This document shows, piece by piece, positions 29,949 through 40,735 of a stretch of 64,000 bases of DNA (positions within the stretch are counted from its first letter, which is position 1; each line of letters starts with the position of its first letter). Location: positions 26,427,896-26,491,895 of the forward strand of contig NC_067206.1 of the NCBI RefSeq assembly GCF_026262505.1, read 5' to 3'. The translations under genes were made by a program, and so were the position numbers. The stretch is from Trichomonas vaginalis G3. Its lineage: Eukaryota > Parabasalia > Trichomonadida > Trichomonadidae. A model generated the notes under the pieces. That model worked only from the letters and a program-made list of their open reading frames with translations. It searched no databases and was not told the origin of the DNA.

Positions 29949-31731
29949 GATGTTTGATGTAGTTCGATCTTCAGAAGATTTTGAATTTTAATAATTTTTA
30001 AATAATTATTGGATTTAAAATCTTTATCTAACCTCACAAGTTTGTGGATTGAGTATTCAATTAGTTTGATATTTTCTGAATTTTTTGTGAGCGGCTTTGA
30101 GAATTGTAAGAAATATTGAAATTGTATGTTCTTAATGTTTGACATATTGTTTTGCAAATATTGTTGTATTATATTTAGAAACGAATTAATCAAAAAGTCT
30201 CATCACACTTTTCAATGCTCGATTTTTAAAAACTGTTTAAAAATGGAGCTTATATTGAAATAGTGTAGAGACTAAAAATTAACACAGACTATTTCAGAGG
30301 ATTGAGTGCAACTCAATCCTCTGAAAAGTCTGGGGTAATTTGCAAAGTTTCTTTGAAAAATATGCTTGAATTTTGTTTTGTAAAAAGGCATTCAATTTGA
30401 ATATGATCTGATGAAATATTATATTGATAAGTAATGATCAAAAATTTCGATAGGTAATCGTTTTGACAAGTCTATAGTTTTTTATTTACATAAATTGATA
30501 ATTTGGATTGTAGATTCAAGTCTAATTTATGGATGGTATTTATTTCAAATTTCCGATGGATTTCAACAGAATCTAATTTCAGAACTGGCCATTCATATCA
30601 TCCTCCCTCTGATATTTGAATTAAAGGCATTCTTCATATAAATTTAATAACTAAAAAACCAATAATTTTTATTCTCAATTTTTGTCGATTAAAAATATTG
30701 CTTAGATTCTTTCCAGTAGTCTCATGTATATCAGTCTATTAATAATCATTGATTATTTTAAAAATCATTTTAGACAGATATTTTTCAAAAATTTCAAAAT
30801 GCATTATACTTTAAGAATACAGTCATTAAACTCTATCAGCTTTAATAAGGTTCATTTTTACGATCATCATTTTCAAAAATTAGTTTTACAAAAATTTTTA
30901 TGAGAAATATTGCATTTAATTCTATATTAAGCAAAAGTCAAATTATTATTTTTCAATAAATTGTTAGATACCCATATAATATCTTTAAAAAATTTATATT
31001 TACCATATGCTATTTTATTTCCCTATTTTTAATCGATTTCTATTAATTCAATTTTGCGACCTCTCAATTATTATATTCAATGAGAAAAAAACTGATGTAA
31101 GTAAACAAATGTAAAAATGTCATAATGTTTTGATCACCCAGACCTTAAAGTGCAGATAATTAAAGTAAATTTAACTGTTTCTAAAGTTGAATTCCGATTT
31201 TTTGCGTATTCTATGAATTGTTTTTGATAATGTATGAATTGATCAATACACCAGTTAGTTTTATTTGTAATCAATTTTCAACTCATTATAAACGAATTTG
31301 ATGTATCCATCATATAGAATTCTTTTATACCCTTTTTGGCAACGATTACATATCCACGTTAAGGAACTATCTCATTATTAAAATTAACTATATTCTCATA
31401 ACAAATTGAAAATTCCCAAATGTGGATGATTTAGTCATTATTTTAGATTATTTATCTTCGAGTTTTATATCATGAAAATATTTTCTCGGAAATACCCTTT
31501 TTATTTCTGATTTTATTATCCAATAATATACCATATTGGTAAGTGGATGAATGAGTCGGTTGTTTGTTATTGTGTATCCATTTCTAGATAAACTTATAAC
31601 TTTTTAAATATATTGTCTAATTTGTTACATGAAACGTTCAAATAGGCCCTTAATTGAATTAATCATCGAATTATATACATATTAGGTATTTTGAAAGTTC
31701 GGAGTTGAAGAAAAATTATAAATTGTTGTTG
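29949..31731. other. AT-rich intergenic stretch
   Basis: Part of a 3.3-kb region with no credible gene. A strong hairpin is at 30286. The rest is low-complexity A/T with short frames that are shadows of no gene. Confidence 0.6.
30286..30331. other. Long hairpin with 3-base loop
   Basis: The arm AGACTATTTCAGAGGATTGA (ending GT) pairs with a second arm running from ACTCAATCC to AGTCT around GCA. About 21 pairs form with a single one-base bulge. It stands out from the AT-rich flank. It might be a small RNA precursor, a recombination site or the tip of a foldback element. Confidence 0.65.
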
Positions 31732-32973
31732 TAAACAGAAATTCATCAAAAGTGACACCTCAGAAAAGCTAAAATATTGAATTTTTGGAACTTTTGATAG
31801 AGCACGTTTTTAAATATTAATTAAAGTAAATGTATATTTTGTAAAGATTCTTGTTAATAAAAAATAAAATTTTGAAGAAGAACACAAAATCTTCTGAAAA
31901 ATAATATCACATAAACTCATATATTTTCTAATATATAACTATTTTATATAAAAATCAATTCAATGATCTTAAAAGCGAAGGATAAACCTCAAAATTTACG
32001 AATATATTGAGTGGGAATATAATGCTTATCTATCATAAAACCATATGAAATATCAATTTTTGCTTTACGCCTAATTTTTGACGACAATTAGCAAAAAATG
32101 TTAAATGTTAACACTCAGTCCATTTGAATATGAAAAATAAAATTGACTTTGATTAAATGTTTTTATTTATCATGCAATTCTTCTTGCGACCAAAGATTTG
32201 AATAAAATTTCAAAAAATAAGATAGCTTAAAAAATAATATACGGTAGTGTTTACTAATAGATGAATAGTATATAAATTCTATTAAAATGGATTTGATCCA
32301 AAAAAATATATAAAATTTGATCATAAATAAAATCGTTTTAAATTACTTCTTCATTTAAATTATAACAATTATTTTTGGTTTTATATTTTTTGGATCAAAT
32401 CCATTTTAATAGAATTTATATACTATTCATCTATTAGTAAACACTACCGTACATTATTTTTTAAGCTATCTTATTTTTTGAAATTTTATTCAAATCTTTG
32501 GTCGCAAGAAGAATTGCATGATAAATAAAAACATTTAATCAAAGTCAATTTTATTTTCATATTCAAATGGACTGAGTGTTAACATTTAACATTTTTTGCT
32601 AATTGTGTCGTCAAAAATTAGGCGTAAAGCAAAAATTGATATTTCATATGGTTTTATGATAGATAAGCATTATATTCCCACTCATTATATTCGTAAATTT
32701 TGAGGTTTATCCTTCGCTTTTAAGATAATTGAATTTGATTTTTATATAAAATAGTTATATATTAGAAAATAATATGAGTTTATGTGATATTATTTTTCAG
32801 AAGATTTCATTCTATATGCCTATGAAAAGTACTCTCAAAACTAACTTTTTCCTAATTATAATTAAATCTAGAATATTGTATTATGCTTAGTATTATTTCA
32901 TTTTTCTCATTCAATTTAGAATTTACAAATGTCAAAAAATTGAGAGCCGTCACTTTTGATGAATTTCTGTTTA
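31732..32973. mobile_element. Nested palindromic (foldback) element with 25-base outer inverted repeats
   Basis: A perfect 25-base inverted repeat lies at 31732-31756 and 32949-32973. It starts TAAACAGAAATTCATC on the left and ends in the complement on the right, with TA at both outer edges as in Tc1/mariner insertions. Inside, two arms of about 430 bases (31887-32317 and 32380-32807) form a near-perfect palindrome around a 60-base centre. No coding frame is present. It is best read as a non-autonomous DNA transposon or foldback element, possibly a second element nested in a first. Confidence 0.8.
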
Positions 32974-33295
32974 TTACAAAAAATGTAATACAGTCTTTAT
33001 ATAATATTGTTTTAAAATATGTTGTGTAATTCAGACATATTGAAATTTGAACGGTTTTTATTTTTAATCAATTCAATATAATATTCAAAAGTTCAGATTA
33101 TATCATGACAAGAAATAATAATCAAACTATTACAAGATAAAAATGCATAATAATTGATTTGAATGGTTATTTTTTCAATAAATTATCTGGAATAAAAGAT
33201 TCAAATTATTAATTAAAAGATTTTTAGTTATTCGTGCATATCAATTATTACCAAAAATAATCTATGTTGTCAGAATAGTATAATTCAATCAAAAA

Positions 33296-34435
33296 ATGAA
33301 TGCGCTAAATAACAATGTCCAGGATTTGCATGATGTTTATAAATGTTTTACAAAGCGTGCAATCCCAGGAGTTGACAATGATGCTAATAAGATTTCACTG
33401 CCGCTTGTTGATGTTCCTACTTTGAGACACATTTGTGGTTGTGCAGCAGAAGCTTTCAGACGAGACGAAAAGATTATGCATTTAAACGGCAAGTATATAG
33501 TGATTGGAGATTTACATGGACACCTTATGGACCTCTTCAGGATTTTCAAGCACTTCGGTTGGCCTCCTCGCAACAAATATCTATTTCTTGGAGATATTGT
33601 TGATAGAGGTGAATTCTCTCTTGAGACATGCACAATTATCTTTCTTCTCAAAGTACTTTATCCAGAGCACGTTTTTGTAATCCGAGGAAATCATGAATTT
33701 GCAGAAATGTACAAAACCAGCGGCTTTGGAGATGAACTGCGAAATTCATATAAAGAATTTGATGTTTCTCCATTTTTCGACATGGCTTTCTGCGAAATTC
33801 CAATAGCCGCCATTATCAATTTGAGATATTTATGTATTCATGGAGGAATTGGTCCAAGATTCTTAAATATCTCTGACATTGAAATGATTCCAAGGCCATT
33901 AGTTGGCTACTTGGATGATTTATCTCAATCCATTTTATGGTCCGATCCAAATCTATATGTAGTAGGTTTTCAGCCATCTTCCCGTGGATGTGGATTCTTC
34001 TTTGGAGAAGATGTTTGTTCAAGCTTCCTTGACAGAAATTGCATCGATATGATAGTCAGGGGACATGAATGTGTTGAAAAAGGAGTTGAATTCGTATTCA
34101 ATAGAAAATGCATGACAGTCTTTTCAGCATCAAAATATTGCAATAATATTGAAAACAAGTGCGGCGTTGTTACTTTCATTGAAGGCGGAACCTTTGAAAT
34201 AACTACATTCCCACCAGTAAAATCATATGTTCTTCGATCAAAATCCAGATTCTATTCTCTCGATTTCTTTATTCATCGATTGCCAAAACTGCCTTCGATT
34301 TCTAAGCAAAGTGTTGAAGCTCAAGTTTCTTTTAGGAAAACTCCTCTTGTTCCTATGAAGAAAGGAATTTCGAAAGCTGTATCTGTTCAGAGACTAACTC
34401 CATTAAAGCCACTTCATTCATTTGAGATGCTTTGA
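33296..34435 (+). CDS. PP1-like serine/threonine protein phosphatase, 379 aa
   Basis: A metallophosphoesterase of the PPP family. All metal and phosphate motifs are present: GDLHG (71-75), GDIVDRG (99-105), RGNHE (130-134), HGG (182-184) and RGHE (255-258). The end of the catalytic domain has FSASKYC in place of the usual FSAPNYC. A C-terminal extension of about 70 residues is basic and unlike PP1. The N-terminus (first 55 residues) resembles the PP1/PP2A regulatory start. The enzyme removes phosphate from Ser/Thr of proteins, probably in the cytosol or nucleus, with unknown partners. Trichomonads carry many such genes. The frame is intact and the ATG at 33296 is the natural start. No Inr is obvious. 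Confidence 0.93.
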   Translation: MNALNNNVQDLHDVYKCFTKRAIPGVDNDANKISLPLVDVPTLRHICGCAAEAFRRDEKIMHLNGKYIVIGDLHGHLMDLFRIFKHFGWPPRNKYLFLGDIVDRGEFSLETCTIIFLLKVLYPEHVFVIRGNHEFAEMYKTSGFGDELRNSYKEFDVSPFFDMAFCEIPIAAIINLRYLCIHGGIGPRFLNISDIEMIPRPLVGYLDDLSQSILWSDPNLYVVGFQPSSRGCGFFFGEDVCSSFLDRNCIDMIVRGHECVEKGVEFVFNRKCMTVFSASKYCNNIENKCGVVTFIEGGTFEITTFPPVKSYVLRSKSRFYSLDFFIHRLPKLPSISKQSVEAQVSFRKTPLVPMKKGISKAVSVQRLTPLKPLHSFEML

Positions 34436-34635
34436 AGTATGTTTGAATTATGAATAAACGTTAAACTATCTAATTATTTGTATAAATATCTTGATCAATC
34501 ATAAAAATTTTTGAGTTATTCAATTATTACTCATAAAAGGACCGGAGAGGCACGCCATAAATCTTAAGAATGTTCTTAATTCTAATGAAGGTAGTGGTCA
34601 GATAAGATAAGGTTACTTACTTCCTATTCAAAGTG

Positions 34636-35088
34636 ATGTCTCTCTCAAACATCTCTTTAAAAGAATTCAAATGGGGCTCCACCGAGTATCTGGAGAGCGT
34701 TGCTTTACGTGACCTGATTCTTAGAAAACCTCTTGGTAGAAGTATCAAAGATGATGATCTTGAAAAGGAAAAGCAATCGAAATATCATCATTTTGGTGCA
34801 TTCATGGACAATAAACTTGTAGGTACAATATATTCTGTTGAGCAAATCCCTAGGGTTGTTCAATTAAAGCAATTTGCTGTTTCTCCAGATCTCCAAAGTC
34901 ATGGAATTGGAAGAAAACTCATGAATTTCACAGAACAGCAACTCAAAGACTATGGTGTTAAAGAAATTTTGATATTTGCTCGTCAAACTGCATTACCTTT
35001 CTATCAAAAGATCGGATATCCAATCATATGCGATCCATTCATTGAAGTTGGCATACCACATCGCTTACTCATCAAGCATTTAGAATAA
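34636..35088 (+). CDS. GNAT-family N-acetyltransferase, 150 aa
   Basis: The start is the ATG at 34636; a GTG precedes it in frame. The acetyl-CoA site is clear: VVQLKQFAVSPDLQSHGIGR (motif A, Q-x-x-G-x-G/A type) followed by KLMNFTEQQLKDYGVKEI. ALPFYQKIGYPI at about residues 122 to 133 is the motif B region. The product is a compact single-domain enzyme transferring acetyl from acetyl-CoA to an amine; the substrate is unknown. The upstream region has a TTAAGAATGTTCTTAA palindrome at about 34563. It lies 200 bases after the phosphatase gene on the same strand but with its own spacer. Confidence 0.88.
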   Translation: MSLSNISLKEFKWGSTEYLESVALRDLILRKPLGRSIKDDDLEKEKQSKYHHFGAFMDNKLVGTIYSVEQIPRVVQLKQFAVSPDLQSHGIGRKLMNFTEQQLKDYGVKEILIFARQTALPFYQKIGYPIICDPFIEVGIPHRLLIKHLE

Positions 35089-35646
35089 TTTTGTTAATTT
35101 AATATAGAATTTTTTTAACTAAACAATTACTATCCAAAGTTTATACGAGAACATTTTATTTTGATCAAAATAGCAAAATTATAAATTACTAGATTGAATT
35201 CAATGAATTACACAAAAAAAAATTATATACATACGTTGCTGTTAGATTTTTTAGATTAATTCATCATATCTATAGAATAAAAACCCGATATTCAATATAC
35301 TATAATCACAATAAGGAAAATACGGAAGATTGATGTTGAACAACCTTCATTATTGAATCTAATGCTAAATAATCATAATCATTGATTACCTATCAACAAA
35401 TAGGTATGATAATGATGTTGTGAATTTATATTTTATTCAATATAATTTGTTTTGAAAAAATTATAATACAATTCCGATGTATTGATTAACGGAAGACTTA
35501 AGTTAGATAGGAATATACAAAAATCTACTTAATTTAACCTAAAAAGGGAAATTTCAAATTTTCATTTCCTAAATTTAGTTTTTTTAAAAAAGGTAAAATC
35601 AAAATGAGATTATATTTACTTGATATAAAAAACTGAAAAAAATCTT
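35089..35646. other. AT-rich intergenic region between convergent genes
   Basis: About 560 bases that separate the 3' ends of the acetyltransferase and the protease. It contains A/T runs only; nothing is recognised. Confidence 0.5.
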
Positions 35647-37128
35647 TTAATTCTGCTTAAGGCTAACAACTGCTGCAACAGCATCAGTAGTAACACCGCA
35701 GTTCTTTGTCTGATCTTCCATCTGTATATAGATATAACCATCCCATCCCCAATATGTTGACCATGAGTTCTTAACTTCCCAGGCGAGCTTTCCATCGATT
35801 TCAGCCCAGCCAGTAAGAAGAACAGCGTGCACGAGGTCACTCTGTGCGCCTGTGCATGTCTCGTCATCGATAACACCGTTTGTGTAGAGCATCATTGGCT
35901 CAATAACGTTGATAGCGATACCGAGTGGTCCGAATGTGTAGATGGCCTCCATGACGGATCTTGTTCTCTGCTCAATCTTGTAGCAGCCAGTAACTGTTCC
36001 GAGGTAGTCATCCTTGTTGTTGTCGCAGAACTGAGAAGATGCGCCAAGATAAGGATAATCAGATTCCTTAGCAATCTTGATCTTCTTGTTCTTGAGAGCA
36101 TCGAGAGCGATATCGACTTCACCACCCTGGCAGCCGTAGTTGTTATCGCCCCAGCCAAATGTGCAATCCATAATCTGATTTGTAGAAACTTCGTGGAATT
36201 CCTTGGAGGCGATACCGAATGCGCCTTCAAGAACTTCGGCTGTACCGAATGCCCAGCAGGAACCGCATGCGACTTGATCACGTGGTTTGCCAACAACCTG
36301 GGTATTGTTACGCCATGAAAAAGTGCGAGGAAGTTCCTTTCCGGTGCCTTTCCATGTTGGGCAGTACTGTGAATCGCCTCTACGCTTAAGACGATCATTA
36401 CGGGCCTTGCGCTGCATTTCGACATGCTTCATGAACTCGGACTTATCGAGGTGTGCAAAGCGGCCGTTGGTCTGTTCGCCGGAAGCAAGTCTGGCTCTGA
36501 CATTCTTCTGGACGTTCTTATGGGAATGAGACTTAGGGAAGAAGAATCCCATCTGGTCTCCTGGGTATGGGTCTGGTAATGGATTGTTGCAGATAGCTGG
36601 GATGTTCCAGTATCCTGGAAGGACATCTCTTATGAATGTGTCGATTTCGAGAATGTAAACGTCGTAGTGGGAGTGGAAAATGGAAATAGCCTTTGAAACG
36701 TATGCTACTGGATTTCCTTGCTTGTCGATGTACATTCTGTATGTCTGTGTTTTATTTCCGTCAACAACTTTTTCCCAAATATCGCAAACTTTGCCATGAT
36801 ATGTATATTCACCGTCGAGTAATTTGAAGCCTTCTGGATCTGGAAGGAACTGTGTAATCTCGACATCAAATGGTTGATCATCTGGAATTCCGTAACAAAT
36901 TGTTCCGTTGCCTGTTCCAACAATTTTACGATGAATACGCTCCTCTGGACCGGATCTCCAGATTTGCTCGACTCCATTTAACTGATTTTGATATTGACGA
37001 CCTGGAGAGTGAACGACTGTGATTGGATTTGAAAGATTTGTATATGGAACTTTCCATGTACCAATGATAGTATAACTCGATGGCCATGCCGGGAAGGAAA
37101 TAGCCTGAACAAGTAAACTAGCAAACAT
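35647..37128 (-). CDS. Papain-family (C1A) cysteine protease, 26/29-kDa type, 493 aa
   Basis: A secreted or lysosomal cysteine protease. The first 15 residues (MFASLLVQAISFPAW) look like a short signal peptide. Residues 20 to 260 are a long prodomain-like region with TWKVPYTNLSNP and IEQIWRSGP-type sequence, as in 26/29-kDa proteases. The mature papain fold starts near residue 268. Catalytic residues are visible: Gln285 and Cys291 in DQVACGSCWAFG, His434 in SDLVHAVLLTGW and Asn454 in EVKNSWSTYWG. A YGCQGGEVD segment marks the usual disulphide loop. Its codons are richer in G/C at third positions than those of its neighbours, suggesting high expression. The frame is intact. Confidence 0.93.
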   Translation of the reverse strand: MFASLLVQAISFPAWPSSYTIIGTWKVPYTNLSNPITVVHSPGRQYQNQLNGVEQIWRSGPEERIHRKIVGTGNGTICYGIPDDQPFDVEITQFLPDPEGFKLLDGEYTYHGKVCDIWEKVVDGNKTQTYRMYIDKQGNPVAYVSKAISIFHSHYDVYILEIDTFIRDVLPGYWNIPAICNNPLPDPYPGDQMGFFFPKSHSHKNVQKNVRARLASGEQTNGRFAHLDKSEFMKHVEMQRKARNDRLKRRGDSQYCPTWKGTGKELPRTFSWRNNTQVVGKPRDQVACGSCWAFGTAEVLEGAFGIASKEFHEVSTNQIMDCTFGWGDNNYGCQGGEVDIALDALKNKKIKIAKESDYPYLGASSQFCDNNKDDYLGTVTGCYKIEQRTRSVMEAIYTFGPLGIAINVIEPMMLYTNGVIDDETCTGAQSDLVHAVLLTGWAEIDGKLAWEVKNSWSTYWGWDGYIYIQMEDQTKNCGVTTDAVAAVVSLKQN

Positions 37129-38054
37129 TAATATTGAATTATGGCCTTGAAAACGTGACGGTTCCTTTCAAAATCAAACTGAAGTTCTCAACCGAATGTC
37201 ACGTTTTTGATATCATAATATTATGAAATTTCAGCAATACAATGATTTCTATCATTTACGTCTAAGATTTGAAATATTTATCCTATTTTTATCACTGATT
37301 AGAGAAGATAGAGGGCGAAATGTAAAAATCCGGCTGATTGGTAGTCTAGATAACATTAACCATGCGAAAAAGATTGGATATCAGTTGAACATACTAATGA
37401 ATTTCAATGTTTTAATAATTGAAATTTGGAAATTGCTTTTATTATTCAAAATTTGGTCAGTCTAAGGGAAAAAACTTATTGACTTTAATCATCATATTCT
37501 AATTTGATAATTCGCTATAAATGAATGATTTATGTGTGTTTTTGATCAATTCCTCCTAATAAACTATTTCCATCGTTCTTACTATGCACATATTCTCAAT
37601 TTTGAGAATACTTTCATTTGATAGGATATAAATCTAAATTGATTTATAGGAAAATCCTATGGATTATGTATTCATATAGACTCATACAAATAACTAGAAT
37701 AAGTTCTAAATTTTGTAACAAAAAAAAGGAAATTTAGAACCAACAAAATAAATGCTCAAAAAGCCTTCTGCTCATTATAAAATTAGTTAGAGAAACTCAG
37801 GCATTACAATGGGAGATACCTTATTTGAGAAATCCTTAAATAAAATTGTTAAATTGTCAGAATTTTTATGAACATGAAATGGGGAAGGTGAACAGCATTT
37901 GAATCAATAGCAAATGTATTCAAGAGGATTCAACATTTTATCTTTTTTCAAAATCCAAAGAATTACACTTTTCCAGTAATTTATATTAGATCCATACCCC
38001 TTTCAAAAATTGAAATGTCATAAATTTTGTGTGAAAAGTCGCAAAATTATTTCG
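37129..38054. other. Intergenic region between the divergent protease and ankyrin genes
   Basis: About 925 bases, AT-rich. It contains one frame of 80 codons at 37223 with no family signature, which I take to be chance. Both flanking genes start from here, so promoters must lie within it; no clear Inr was placed. Confidence 0.5.
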
Positions 38055-40145
38055 ATGAGTGAAGACCTCATAGTTGATTTGAATTTCATTTCTAAAAACA
38101 TTCAAACATACATCAATGAAGATAACTTCTATGAAATTGTTGATAAAGAAGACATTCCTCAAGTTTTAAAAAAATCAAAACTTAAATCCAACGATTTCAA
38201 TGCTCTTCTTTCCCAAGGTAAATTAAAATTTAGTACTCATAAGCTTTTTACGTATGCGCGGAAATGCAATGTTTTTATTGATTCAATAGAAGACGTGATT
38301 AACATTCTCAATAGCTATAAAAGGAACTTCAAACTCAAATCTTCGCGTGCATTAGTTAACTACCTTAATGCATACAATGCAAATATTAATTCAGATCCAA
38401 ATGAAATTATAAAATTAAAAAATGAAAATGAAAACCTCAAATCAAAGATTTCAGCGATGGAAGATGAAATCAACCAATCCAAAAATGAAGAAACACAATA
38501 CAACGATGAGGTATCAATTCTTAAAAATGAATTGAATCACACTCAAACAGAAAATGCAAAATACAAAAAGGAAATATCAACTCTTAATAACGAATTGAAT
38601 CAAATCCAAGAAGAAAATGTAAAATGCAAAAATGATATATCAACTCTCAATAACAAATTGAATCAAACTCAAGAAGAAAATACGAAATACAAAGAGGAAA
38701 TATCAACTCTTAATAACGAATTGAATCAAATCCAAGAAGAAAATGTAAAATGCAAAAATGATATATCAACTCTCAATAACAAATTGAATCAAATTCAAGC
38801 AGAAAATGCATTATACAAAAATGATATATCAACTCTCAATTACAAATTGCAGCAAATTCCAACAAGAGTTACAGAATATGAAAATGAAATATCAATTCTG
38901 AATAACAAATTGAATCAAATTCAAGAAGAAAATACAAAGTACAAAAATGAAATATCAATTGTTGATGCCAGATCGAAACGAAATCAAACAAAATACAAAA
39001 AGGTTATATCAGTTTCCAATAACATATTGAATCAAATTCAAGCAGAAAATACAAAATACAAAGATAAAATATCAGCTCTCAATAGCGAAAAGAATCAAAT
39101 TCAACAAGAAAATACAAGATACATAAAGGATATATCAACTCTCGGTAACAAATTAAATCAAATTCAACAAGAAAATACAAGATACATAAAGGATATATCA
39201 ATTCTGAATAACAAATTAAATCAAATTCAACAAGAAAATACAAAGTACAAAAATGATATATCAATTCTTAACGACAAAAACAATCAGTTACATCAATACA
39301 TAATTGAATTTGCTAACATTTGCGAAATACCTTTGAATTCTAATGATTTTGTTACAGTTTATAACTTCCTAAAGGGACTCTGTGATAAAGATGATAAACT
39401 GAAAATGTCTATTTCATGTGCCATAGGATTAAGTGAAATGAAGAATGATGATGGTAATACTCCACTTATTATGTCATGTGTTTTTGGAGATCTACAATTG
39501 ACAAAATCTCTTATCGAAGGAGGTTGTGATAAACATGCAACGAATAAATTCGGAAATAATTGTTTAATCGAAGCGTCATTAAAAGGACATCTTGAAATTA
39601 TAAAATATTTAATTAGAGCTGGCTTTGATAAAAATTGGCGAAAGGGAACTGATGGATTTAATGCGATTCTTTGTGCTTCACAAGAAGGTCATCTTGAAAC
39701 AATTAAATATTTGAAAAGTATTGGCTGTGATGTAAACTCTAAACAAAATGATAATGCAAATTGTGTTTACTTGGCATCATTAAACGGTCATCTTGAAACA
39801 ATTAAATATCTTGTTTCAGTTGGAGTAAATCCGGATGAGAAAGAATATAATGGATGGTCTCCAATAACTGTAGCATCAAAATTTGGTCATGTAGAAGTAG
39901 TTAAATATTTGATTCAAATGGGATGTAATAAGAATGATAAAACTAATTATAATAGTTCATCACTTCATTTGGCAGCGGAATATGGACATTTTGAAGTTGT
40001 TGAATATTTAATTTCAATTCGTGTGAATCTTAGTGATAAAGACAATGGAGGAAGAACTCCCCTTGATTGTGCGAAAGCGAAACAAAACCAGAATCAAAAT
40101 TATAAGAATATCATGAATCTTCTTCTTACATCAGGTGCGAAATAA
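38055..40145 (+). CDS. Ankyrin protein with tandem coiled-coil repeats, 696 aa
   Basis: The start is the ATG at 38055 (MSEDLIVDLNFI); codons before it come from a TTG-led extension. Residues 1 to 110 are an N-terminal domain shared with the convergent gene (FISKNIQTYINEDNFYEIVD against FEYIAAHISDYINNENFFDT). Residues 120 to 420 are about 14 copies of a 21-residue unit (STLNNELNQIQEENVKC-type), exactly three heptads, forming a long coiled coil. Residues 450 to 690 hold about seven ankyrin repeats (ETIKYLVSVGVNPDEKEYNG). It is probably a cytoplasmic scaffold. The repeat-unit DNA is a 63-base minisatellite that keeps frame. Confidence 0.88.
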   Translation: MSEDLIVDLNFISKNIQTYINEDNFYEIVDKEDIPQVLKKSKLKSNDFNALLSQGKLKFSTHKLFTYARKCNVFIDSIEDVINILNSYKRNFKLKSSRALVNYLNAYNANINSDPNEIIKLKNENENLKSKISAMEDEINQSKNEETQYNDEVSILKNELNHTQTENAKYKKEISTLNNELNQIQEENVKCKNDISTLNNKLNQTQEENTKYKEEISTLNNELNQIQEENVKCKNDISTLNNKLNQIQAENALYKNDISTLNYKLQQIPTRVTEYENEISILNNKLNQIQEENTKYKNEISIVDARSKRNQTKYKKVISVSNNILNQIQAENTKYKDKISALNSEKNQIQQENTRYIKDISTLGNKLNQIQQENTRYIKDISILNNKLNQIQQENTKYKNDISILNDKNNQLHQYIIEFANICEIPLNSNDFVTVYNFLKGLCDKDDKLKMSISCAIGLSEMKNDDGNTPLIMSCVFGDLQLTKSLIEGGCDKHATNKFGNNCLIEASLKGHLEIIKYLIRAGFDKNWRKGTDGFNAILCASQEGHLETIKYLKSIGCDVNSKQNDNANCVYLASLNGHLETIKYLVSVGVNPDEKEYNGWSPITVASKFGHVEVVKYLIQMGCNKNDKTNYNSSSLHLAAEYGHFEVVEYLISIRVNLSDKDNGGRTPLDCAKAKQNQNQNYKNIMNLLLTSGAK
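38430..39290 (+). repeat. 63-base minisatellite coding coiled-coil units
   Basis: Within the ankyrin gene, about 14 tandem units of 63 bases with a common core AATCAAATTCAAGAAGAAAA. One unit is shorter (54 bases, 18 residues) yet remains in frame. Neighbouring units are nearly identical, which indicates recent expansion by unequal exchange or slippage. Confidence 0.8.
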
Positions 40146-40735
40146 TGTCAATTGAAAATATTTTGTCAACATGTGAATAAAATTTAAATTTGATTTTGAA
40201 TTTTTTCCCCCCCCTCAAAATGTGATCAAGAATTTCCAAATCATATAATACATTTGATCATGAAATGATTTAATCTTGAAAGTTGGGAGTAAATAAATCA
40301 TTAAGAAAGAAATAACAACTTATATAAGAGAGAGATTTCCCTTTATCTTGATATATATACTGCACATCTTCATCAGCTTTCAATTTTTGATTAGAAATTC
40401 AAATCTCAAATAGGATTTTGTTATATTTATTATGCTAAAATATGTCTATAGACTTAATTATTTATTCTACTACAATATAGTATATAAAAATCAATATTTA
40501 ATGTTAAGATTGCATTGAGATCATCCAAAATTGGATAATATCTCGGAATATCAAATCAGTATAGGCAACATATTCTCTCGTAAATGTCCTTATCCAAATA
40601 CTTTGTATTAAGATGTCTACAGCTTTTTTCGTTGTCTACAACTTATTTCGGGTACTCTATATATATCGAAAACAATTCTTTAGGAGTTCATGAAAGAGAA
40701 AGGTATTTATAGATTTGGAGAATATAATGATTGAG
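40146..40735. other. Intergenic region between the convergent ankyrin genes
   Basis: About 590 bases, AT-rich, with a short C-run (CCCCCCCC) at about 40208. Nothing is recognised. Confidence 0.5.

Noticed and set aside
35827-36529. Three overlapping frames (163, 177 and 80 codons) inside the protease gene
   Set aside because: They are other-frame shadows of the papain-family gene, whose codon use leaves opposite frames open.
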